This document shows, piece by piece, positions 33,387-40,172 of a DNA stretch of 64,000 nt. The translations under genes and the position numbers were made by a program. The notes below the pieces were generated by a model. It saw only the letters and a program-made list of their open reading frames with translations. It searched no databases and was not told the DNA's origin. Position 1 is the first letter of the stretch. Every line of letters begins with the position of its first letter. Source of the DNA: an uncultured Actinomycetes bacterium (GTDB taxonomy: Bacteria > Actinomycetota > Thermoleophilia > Solirubrobacterales > 70-9); contig CAMLQY010000009.1 of NCBI GenBank assembly GCA_946482365.1, forward strand, positions 20,153 through 84,152, given 5' to 3'.

Positions 33387-33779
33387 ATGCCAGCGCAGCT
33401 CGACAGCGCCCTCGCCGCCGCAGCCCTTTCCGATTCGGAGCGTCGCACTGTGCGGCGCTTCGTCGCCGTGCTCGACGAAGCGCTTGGTGACGATTTGCGT
33501 GCTGTCTGGCTCTACGGTTCCCGTGCGCGGGGGGAGCAGCCTCACGCCGAGTCGGACGTCGACATCCTGGTGATCGCCGCGGGGGACGGGGAAGGTCGGC
33601 AGCGACTCGCCCTGGACTTGAGCGAAGCGGCCGCGATCGCCGAGGGCGAGAATCCCTTCACCTACTCGGTTCACGTCTATGACCCCGAGTGGCTGCGCGG
33701 CCGCCGGGAGATCGAGTCCTTCTTCATCGGAGAGGTCGATCGCGACAAGCTGGTCCTCGCGGGGAGTGCCCTCGATTGA
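33387..33779 (+). CDS. MNT-type nucleotidyltransferase
   Basis: 130 aa. The polymerase-beta-like motif GSRARGEQPHAESDVDILV is intact, so the enzyme can probably transfer nucleotides. In HEPN/MNT modules such proteins inactivate the HEPN RNase by adding AMP residues. The downstream HEPN gene, overlapping as TTGA, is broken, so this protein may be an orphan. No clear ribosome site precedes the ATG. Confidence 0.85.
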   Translation: MPAQLDSALAAAALSDSERRTVRRFVAVLDEALGDDLRAVWLYGSRARGEQPHAESDVDILVIAAGDGEGRQRLALDLSEAAAIAEGENPFTYSVHVYDPEWLRGRREIESFFIGEVDRDKLVLAGSALD

Positions 33780-33960
33780 GCCCGCGCTCGGAGGAGTTCA
33801 TGAAGCAGGCGCGCGAGCGTCTCTCCGACGCGCAGAAGATCCTCGGGCTCGTGCATCCTGCGGTGACTCTCAACACCGCCTACTAAGCGATGCTGAATGC
33901 GAAAGCGCTGCCATCGAGAGCCTGTTCGCTCCAGCTAGAGAAGCAGGATAGACGCAGGGA
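33776..33960 (+). pseudogene. HEPN-domain toxin remnant
   Basis: A TTG start overlapping the MNT stop reads 36 residues (SEEFMKQARERLSDAQKILG, then VHPAVTLNTAY) to a TAA at 33884. In intact HEPN proteins the Tyr is followed by a second Tyr and an AML/AMFxA helix; here TAA is followed in frame by GCG ATG CTG AAT GCG, i.e. the expected A-M-L-N-A. One base change (TAC or TAT to TAA) would explain the stop. Similarity fades after about 20 codons and the RNase Rx4-6H motif is gone, so the gene is a decayed remnant. Confidence 0.75.
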
Positions 33961-33962
33961 AA

Positions 33963-34030
33963 GGGCCGTCGGGTTCATCTCGCCGGACACTCAGCGCGAA
34001 GCGCGTCCGCCGAGATGAGCCCGACGGCCC
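33963..34030. terminator. Long hairpin between HEPN remnant and cyclophilin gene
   Basis: 33963-33990 pairs with 34003-34030 at about 25 of 28 positions plus a G-T pair, around a 12-base loop. It ends ten bases from the stop of the convergent cyclophilin gene and would terminate both directions. Confidence 0.75.
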
Positions 34031-34039
34031 ACCCGGGGA

Positions 34040-34744
34040 CTATCCCTTCTCGATCGTCACGCTTTCGATCAGGACCGGGACCTTGGGCTTTTCGTCGGGC
34101 TGGCCGAGCTCGTCGATGCGGGCGACTGTCTTGTAGCCCTTGCCGACCCTGCCAAGGAGGGCGTATTCGGGGCCGTACCCGGTGTCGAGGCTGGTGACGA
34201 CGAAGAACTGGCTGCCGGACTGGCCCGAGGGAGCGCTCAGGTCTTTCGCCATCGCCACCACGCCCTTTGTGTAGGCGGTGTCGGTGGGGGGTGGCTCGGT
34301 GGTGGTGTAGCCGGGGCCGCCGTCGCCTGTGCCGGTGGGGTCGCCGCCCTGGACGACGAAGCCGGAGACGACCCGGTTGAAGTCGAGGCCGTCGTAGAAC
34401 CCTTCGCGGGCGAGGTAGGCAAAGGAGTTGGTCGTCTTCGGCGCCTCTTCGGTGTTGAGGACGATCTCGAAGCTGCCGCAGCTGGTCTGCACCACCGCGG
34501 TCAATTCTTCGCCCGGCTTCACCGTCTGCTTCGGCGCCGGCAGGGTGTCGTCCTTCGGCTCCGGCGCCTCGACCGCCTTGCAGCCGGGAACGCTGGCGAC
34601 GTCGGGGGAGTCGTCACCGCAGCCGATCGACAGCGCTGCGAGTGCCGCGACCATGGCGATGGCGAGCACGCCAAAGACCCTCGCTGTGCGTCCCTCCGGC
34701 ATGGCGGGGGAGACTAGCCGATCGCCGCCTGTAAACCCATTCAT
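34040..34744 (-). CDS. Lipoprotein cyclophilin-type peptidyl-prolyl isomerase
   Basis: 234 aa from the ATG at 34744, where GGGGAG lies just upstream; 34702 is an alternative that gives a more usual short lipoprotein signal. A hydrophobic helix (about 22-39) ends in the lipobox LSIGC with Cys42. The cyclophilin domain follows from about residue 80 (FEIVLNTEEAPKTTNSFAYLA; FNRVVSGFVVQGGDPTGTG; GSQFFVVTS). It probably assists folding of exported proteins, a fit with the secreted-protein genes that follow in divergent orientation. Confidence 0.92.
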   Translation of the reverse strand: MNGFTGGDRLVSPAMPEGRTARVFGVLAIAMVAALAALSIGCGDDSPDVASVPGCKAVEAPEPKDDTLPAPKQTVKPGEELTAVVQTSCGSFEIVLNTEEAPKTTNSFAYLAREGFYDGLDFNRVVSGFVVQGGDPTGTGDGGPGYTTTEPPPTDTAYTKGVVAMAKDLSAPSGQSGSQFFVVTSLDTGYGPEYALLGRVGKGYKTVARIDELGQPDEKPKVPVLIESVTIEKG

Positions 34745-34787
34745 CTCCCCTCAAATGCTCTTTTTTGCAGGAGAAACGAACTCTTCC

Positions 34788-34816
34788 TTGACAAAAGAAA
34801 CACGAGTATCTACCCT
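34788..34816 (+). promoter_or_regulatory. Promoter of the surface-protein region
   Basis: TTGACA (34788-34793) and TACCCT (34811-34816) with a 17-base spacer, in an AT-richer patch divergent from the cyclophilin gene. It would give a leader of about 400 bases before the first repeat-protein gene. Confidence 0.5.
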
Positions 34817-35221
34817 CCGGCTAGTCGGTAAACACGGGTATCCACCCAGGTGGACCGGCTGAGCCCGCTTTCTCAGCGGGCAGGGAAACAACAGGGAAAA
34901 CCGATTCGGCTGAGGTCAGGCCAGGCCCCACGGGGAACGGCACGGCAGCAGCGGAGGGGAGAGAAGTTGAGATACCGGGCGAAGCAGCCAGAGGCGCGAT
35001 TCGAGTCGTGCCGCGGGCGAGGCCCTGCCTCATTGCCTAGCCACTTTCTCCCCCTCGTTCCTGTCACCGCCTCACTACCCGACGCGGGCCACACGGCCGG
35101 TGTCGTCCTCTCCGCATCGCCCGTCACGGCCCCCCGGGGTCGTGTCACACAGGGAAACCGAGTCACCCAAAAGGCCGCCGGGAGCGGCTCGGCAGGGGCT
35201 CACACACAAGGAGAGAGTTAA
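34817..35221 (+). other. About 400-base untranslated leader before the first repeat protein
   Basis: No ORF with a credible start was found. Visible structure: a perfect 7-bp hairpin GCCCGCT/AGCGGGC (34863-34881), two AGGGAAA(A)CC motifs (about 34892 and 35152), C-rich runs near 35045-35145, and a strong ribosome site AAGGAG (35208-35213) for the GTG at 35222. The length is unusual here and suggests post-transcriptional control. A c-di-GMP-I-like core was considered, but only part of it fits. Confidence 0.4.
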
Positions 35222-36424
35222 GTGAGACGACTGACCATCTTGCTCGCGACGGTGGGGGCGCTGATGCTCGTGCCGGCCGCACAGGCGTTCGCCGCGCAGC
35301 ACTTCAAGCTCAACGTCAACGGCACCGGCAGCGGTGAAGTCATCAGCGAAGCCGAAGAATTTCCCTTCGAAAGCGCGGGCACCCCGCCGATCTCGTGCAA
35401 ATACAACGGCACGAGCACGAGCGGGGTCTGCGAAAACGCGCCCGGCGAAACCATCGAAGAATCGTTCTTCTACGCGATCAAGCTGAAAGCCAAAGCCGCC
35501 CCCGGCTCCGAAATCCTCGGCTGGACAGTGCAAAAAGGCAATAGTGCGTCATGCCCCAATGACCCGGGGGAAATCGACCTCGAAACCTGCTTCCTCGGCA
35601 GCGAAGAAGAAGAAGAAGAGCTCGAAGCAACCATCACCTTCTGTCTCGAAGGCACGTGCCCCGCGTTGACCATCGCCAAAGAAGGCACCGGCTCGGGCAC
35701 CGTCGTCTCCAGCCCGGCGGGGATCGAGTGCGGCGGAACCTGCAGCAAGCAATTCGCCGAAAACACCAAAGTCACCCTGACCGCCTCGGCCTCGGCGGAA
35801 TCCACCTTCGTCAGCTGGAAAGGCTGCGACAAAGGCGGCGTCAACGGGCGCCAGTGCACGGTGACGATGGACAAAGCAAAGACCGTCAACGCCAAGTTCC
35901 TCACGGCTTATGACGTATCGGTCATCCGGGTCGGCACCGGCCTCGGCAAGGTGAGCAGCTCCCCGGGCGGAGTCCTCTGCCTGAGCAACTGCTCCTCGAC
36001 CACGGCCGCCTTCAAGGAAGGCACCTCGGTCACCCTGACCGCGGCTCCGTCCAAAAACTACGTCTTCACCGAATGGACGGGCGCCTGCTCGGGCTCCAGC
36101 CTGACCTGCTCGCTCGGATCCCTCAGCGCGGACCAGACGGTAGGAGCCAAATTCACCGCTGTCGCGCAACACAAACTCATCCTCCAAAAGAGTGATGAAG
36201 GTGGTGGCAACGGCACCGTCAAGTCGAACCTCGCCGGCATCAACTGCGGCGCGACCTGCTCAGGGATGGTCGCGGTCTACTTCCAGGGACAGGAAGTCGA
36301 ACTGACCGCGACGCCGGGCAAAGGCTCGACCTTCGGCGGCTGGTCCGGCGGTGGCTGCTCTGGCACCGGCACCTGCAAAGTCGCGATCAGTGAAGAGAAA
36401 CTCGTCAAAGCGGAATTCAAATAG
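35222..36424 (+). CDS. Secreted GTGxGTV-repeat protein (InlB B-repeat-like)
   Basis: 400 aa, GTG start with AAGGAG eight bases upstream. Residues 1-25 form a Sec signal peptide ending AQAFA/A. After a divergent first unit with an acidic insert (a run of Glu near residue 128), three clear repeats follow, each starting like LTIAKEGTGSGTV, with a paired-cysteine loop and ending TxxAKF. This is the divergent InlB B-repeat type of extracellular beta repeat. No cell-wall anchor motif is visible. Codons GAA and AAA dominate. A strong terminator follows. Confidence 0.85.
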   Translation: MRRLTILLATVGALMLVPAAQAFAAQHFKLNVNGTGSGEVISEAEEFPFESAGTPPISCKYNGTSTSGVCENAPGETIEESFFYAIKLKAKAAPGSEILGWTVQKGNSASCPNDPGEIDLETCFLGSEEEEEELEATITFCLEGTCPALTIAKEGTGSGTVVSSPAGIECGGTCSKQFAENTKVTLTASASAESTFVSWKGCDKGGVNGRQCTVTMDKAKTVNAKFLTAYDVSVIRVGTGLGKVSSSPGGVLCLSNCSSTTAAFKEGTSVTLTAAPSKNYVFTEWTGACSGSSLTCSLGSLSADQTVGAKFTAVAQHKLILQKSDEGGGNGTVKSNLAGINCGATCSGMVAVYFQGQEVELTATPGKGSTFGGWSGGGCSGTGTCKVAISEEKLVKAEFK

Positions 36425-36466
36425 CGAGGTAACGCAGCACCAGCGGTAACTAGAAGCAAAACGGCA

Positions 36467-36504
36467 GCCAAAGCCCCGGGAGTCGTGGCTCCCGGGGCTT
36501 TGGC
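36467..36504 (+). terminator. Strong hairpin terminator between repeat-protein genes
   Basis: 36467-36482 and 36489-36504 form a perfect 16-bp stem with loop TCGTGG; the 3' arm ends in GGGGCTTTGGC. It separates the 400-aa protein from the four-gene operon downstream. Confidence 0.8.
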
Positions 36505-36575
36505 CCCGCCGCCGAAGCGCCGCCCCCGGGAGGGAGGGCGACGGGACAAGAGACAAGACCAGGGAGAGGAACGAG

Positions 36576-39500
36576 ATGAGAGGCGGAAAGACCATCGGGC
36601 GCAGGGCGGTACTCGGTGTGTTTGCGCTCGCGATCTCATCTCTTGCCCTCGCCACACCCGCCCACGCTGCCACCTTCGAGCAGGTCGGCTGCTTCGCCGG
36701 CTCCTTCCCCGGCCTGACCGAAAGCTGCAAACCGGTAGCCGAAGGGAAATTCGGCGAAGAAGTCCAGCTCGGCGGCATCGGCGGCATGGCCGTCAACTAC
36801 ACCGGCAACGGTGGGGTCCCGAAAGGCACGCTCTACGCGGCGACGAAGATCGCTGGGAACTTCCGGATCGCGATGTTCACCCCGAAAGCCGACGGCGGCC
36901 TGCAGTTCGAGCTGGCCTGGGTAGTCCTATCCGATGCAGGCCCGTATCAACGCTGCGGGCCGGCGCTGGAAGTGAAATGCGAATCCGGACCGGGGGTCCC
37001 GTCCCGATCCCTAGACGTCGAGGTCAGCCAGACCACGGGCAACGTCTTCGGGCTGAACGCCGAAGTCCCCGAAGGGCGAAAGATGGTCGTCGAGTACGAC
37101 GCCGAAGGAACGGAAGAAATCACCCGGTTCGGGGAAAAGGCGGCGAGCGGGAAAACTACGGCGGAAACCCCCACCCAGATCCATGAATCGCGGGCGGGCG
37201 GGCTGGCGATCAACGGGGCGGGGGAGGTCTACGTCTTTGACAAAACCGTCGGTCCCGAATACCACCGGCTGATGGTGTTCGAGCCGAAAACGCCGGGCGA
37301 CACCTCCGAATACGTCTACGCGGGAGACGTGGCGGCTGGGTTCAACGCGGACGGGAGGATCCCAGCCCGCCCGGTCATCGATGCGGCGGGCAACGTTTAC
37401 GTGGCAGGCGAAGAAGGATACATCGAGGAGTACGCGCCCGAAGCACCGACGCCCCACCCCGCCCCGCCCGCGGAAGTGGCCTGCAGCTTCGAGTTCGTCA
37501 AAGGCGGGATCACCTCGATGACGGTCAACCCGAAAACCGGCGAGCCCTTCTTCTTCACGCTGAAGAAAGAAGCGAAGGAACCGGGCCAGCCAGCGGTCAA
37601 GCTCGTGCACCAGCTGAGCGCCTGCGACGAGGAAACGGGCAAATTCACCGAAACCGGCAAATTCACGCTCAAACCCGAACGCGACGACCTCTACGGCATG
37701 GCCTACGACCCCGTGAGGCAGCTGCCGGGACGCCCGGCGGGCGTCCTCTACGGTGGCGCGCCGGGGCCGGTGCCCGACGTCGGCAAAGGAGAACCGGGCC
37801 AGTCCTCGCTCGGCTACGTCTTCGCTCCACCACCACTGCAGGAAAGCCCGCCCGAAGTCGAGTCCCAGTCGGTCGCCCACGTGACCCAGACGACGGCGCT
37901 GCTGCGGGCGCAGGTCAACCCGCAGGGCTTCCCGGCCAGCTACCGCTTCCAGTACCTGAGCCGCTCCGCATACGAGGAAGCGGGCGAAAGCTTCACCGGC
38001 GCCGCCGAGGCGCCACCGGGCGGCGCCCTCCTGGGCGAAGCCAAAGTGGCGCTCAGCGCCGCCACCCCGATCGGCGGCCTCTCTTCCGACACCGAATACC
38101 TCTTCCGCGCGGTGGCCGAGAGCGAGTGCGCCCCCGCCGAACCGGGCAAAGCCTGCACGGTGCCCGGGCCGGCCAAGGCCTTTCGCACCTACCCGCCCGA
38201 AGCCCCCGGCCTCGCCGACCACCGCGCCTGGGAGCTGGTCTCCCCAGCGCAGAAGCACGGCGGCCAGGTCTTCCCCGCTGACGGGCAGATCGACAGCTGC
38301 GGGATCATCGAATGCAAGCCGGGGCACTACCACCACGCGCCCTTCCCGCTGCAGAGCACCGTCGACGGGGAAGCCGTCGTCTACGAGGGCACCTCCTTCG
38401 GCCCCGGAGAAGGGGCGACGCTGGAGAACCAGTACATCGCCCGCCGCGACGCCGCCGCCGGCTGGCACTCGGTCAACCCGACGCCGCCGACACTGCTCTC
38501 GGGATCGGGCTACCGGGCCTTTGACGCCTCCCTCAGCCGGGGCGTGCTCGTTCAGCACTTCCCCACCCCGCTCAGCCCCGAAGCGCCGAGCAATACCCCC
38601 AACCTCTACACCCAGCCGAGCGCCGAACCGCTGGCCCTCGACCCGCTGCTGAGCGCAGCACCACCCAACCGGGAAGGCGGAGGCTTCAAAATCTCCTACT
38701 TCGGTGCCTCCGCCGACCTCTCGCGGGTCTTCTTCAGCGCCAACGACGCGCTGACCGAAGCGACTCCGTTCGCGCCCGCACCCCCCGACCCCGGGCCCGA
38801 TGGGATCCAGCTCTACGAGTGGAATGCCGGCCAGCTGCGCCTGGTCAACGTCCTGCCGGGCAACGCCACCGCCGCCCAGGGCGCCTCCTTCGCCTTCGCT
38901 GGCGCGAACGCGATTTCCGACGACGGCTCGCGCGCCTTCTTCGAGGACGAATCGGGCCAGACCTACGTGCGCGAAGACGGCGAGGTGACCCGCGCCATCC
39001 CCGGCGGGGAGTTCCTCGTCGCCAGCCTTGACGGCTCGAAGGTGCTGCTCGACGACGGCACGCTCTATGACCTCGAAACGGAAGAAACGACCGATCTGAC
39101 CGAAGGCCAGGGCGGCTTCGAGGGCATCGCCGGCAACAGCGAGGACCTCTCTCGCGTCTACTTCGTCGACACCGCGGTCCTCACCGAAGCAGAGAACGGC
39201 GAGGGCGCCAAAGCGCAGGCCGGTGAGTTCAACCTCTACGCCTGGGAGGAGGGCTCCCCGACTCGCTTCGTGGCGACGCTGCACTCCGAAGACAACCTAA
39301 ACAACGGCAGCGGCGGCGGGGTCGCGGACTGGGCTGCGGTGCCCTCCAAACGCACCGCCGAGGCGAGCCCCGACGGGCGCTACCTCGCCTTCGTCTCCCG
39401 CGCCGCGCTCAGCGCCCCCCTCCCCGGCTACTCCAAGGTCGGGCCCTGCCAAGAAGATCCTGCTGGCACCTTTGAATTCGCCCAGGTCCCCTGCCCGCAG

Positions 39501-40172
39501 GCCTACCTCTACGACTCCGCCACGAGTGAACTCACCTGCGCCTCCTGCGCCCCGAGCGGGGCAGCGCCGCTCGGCTGGAGCGTCCTGCGCCGCCTCGAAG
39601 GGGCGCCGGGATCGATGCCCCAGTCGCGCTACCTGAGCGACGAAGGGCGGCTCTTCTTCGACTCCCAGGACTCCCTCGTTCCCGCCGACACCAACGAAGG
39701 GATCGAAGACGTCTATCAGTACGAGCCAAACGGCGTCGGGACCTGCGAGCGCGAGGAAGGCTGCATCAGCCTGATCTCCGCCGGCACCGGCACGGTCGAC
39801 TCCAACTTCCTCGCCGCCGATGAGAGCGGCGCCAACGTCTTCTTCACCACCCGCGACCAGCTGGTGCTGAAGGACAAAGACGAGCTGATCGACCTCTACG
39901 ACGCCCGCGAATTGGGTGGCATCCCCGCCGAAACCGAAACCCAGAGCGGCGAGTGCCAGGGCGAAGCCTGCCAGCCGCCGGCACTCGCCCCCAACGACCC
40001 GATGCTGGGCTCGGCGAGCCTTGTCGGGGCCGGCAACGTGCAGGGCAAAGCGCCCTCGGCCGGGCGCAGGCCCTGCGCCAAGGGCAGGGTCAAACGGCGC
40101 GGCAGATGCGTGCCGAAGAAAAGCAAGCACCACAAACGATCAGTGCACCGCAACGGGAGGAAGAGCCGATGA
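36576..40172 (+). CDS. Giant secreted beta-propeller protein A1
   Basis: 1198 aa with GGAGAGG upstream of the ATG. Signal peptide to about residue 32 (ATPAHA/A). Three regions follow: an NHL/SMP-30-like propeller (about 33-425; repeated units such as AGGLAINGAGEVYVFD, PVIDAAGNVYVAGEE), a fibronectin-like beta domain (about 427-543), and a TolB-like propeller (about 545-1140; SPDGRYLAFVSRAAL, LSDEGRLFFDSQDSLV). The tail is basic with Cys pairs (KGRVKRRGRCVPKK). Cysteine pairs suggest disulfides outside the cell. First gene of the four-gene operon; 85 percent or so alike to A2 by eye. Confidence 0.85.
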   Translation: MRGGKTIGRRAVLGVFALAISSLALATPAHAATFEQVGCFAGSFPGLTESCKPVAEGKFGEEVQLGGIGGMAVNYTGNGGVPKGTLYAATKIAGNFRIAMFTPKADGGLQFELAWVVLSDAGPYQRCGPALEVKCESGPGVPSRSLDVEVSQTTGNVFGLNAEVPEGRKMVVEYDAEGTEEITRFGEKAASGKTTAETPTQIHESRAGGLAINGAGEVYVFDKTVGPEYHRLMVFEPKTPGDTSEYVYAGDVAAGFNADGRIPARPVIDAAGNVYVAGEEGYIEEYAPEAPTPHPAPPAEVACSFEFVKGGITSMTVNPKTGEPFFFTLKKEAKEPGQPAVKLVHQLSACDEETGKFTETGKFTLKPERDDLYGMAYDPVRQLPGRPAGVLYGGAPGPVPDVGKGEPGQSSLGYVFAPPPLQESPPEVESQSVAHVTQTTALLRAQVNPQGFPASYRFQYLSRSAYEEAGESFTGAAEAPPGGALLGEAKVALSAATPIGGLSSDTEYLFRAVAESECAPAEPGKACTVPGPAKAFRTYPPEAPGLADHRAWELVSPAQKHGGQVFPADGQIDSCGIIECKPGHYHHAPFPLQSTVDGEAVVYEGTSFGPGEGATLENQYIARRDAAAGWHSVNPTPPTLLSGSGYRAFDASLSRGVLVQHFPTPLSPEAPSNTPNLYTQPSAEPLALDPLLSAAPPNREGGGFKISYFGASADLSRVFFSANDALTEATPFAPAPPDPGPDGIQLYEWNAGQLRLVNVLPGNATAAQGASFAFAGANAISDDGSRAFFEDESGQTYVREDGEVTRAIPGGEFLVASLDGSKVLLDDGTLYDLETEETTDLTEGQGGFEGIAGNSEDLSRVYFVDTAVLTEAENGEGAKAQAGEFNLYAWEEGSPTRFVATLHSEDNLNNGSGGGVADWAAVPSKRTAEASPDGRYLAFVSRAALSAPLPGYSKVGPCQEDPAGTFEFAQVPCPQAYLYDSATSELTCASCAPSGAAPLGWSVLRRLEGAPGSMPQSRYLSDEGRLFFDSQDSLVPADTNEGIEDVYQYEPNGVGTCEREEGCISLISAGTGTVDSNFLAADESGANVFFTTRDQLVLKDKDELIDLYDARELGGIPAETETQSGECQGEACQPPALAPNDPMLGSASLVGAGNVQGKAPSAGRRPCAKGRVKRRGRCVPKKSKHHKRSVHRNGRKSR
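37158..37396 (+). repeat. 239-bp block identical to 47082-47320
   Basis: Base-by-base reading shows an uninterrupted identical run of 239 bases between this part of A1 and 47082-47320 in the fourth gene of the operon. Both flanks diverge at once. The matching part of A2 (from about 43535) differs at many positions. Confidence 0.85.

Noticed and set aside
37011..39284. Long minus-strand frame opposite A1
   Set aside because: Shadow frame; closely similar to the one opposite A2 only because the sense genes are paralogues.
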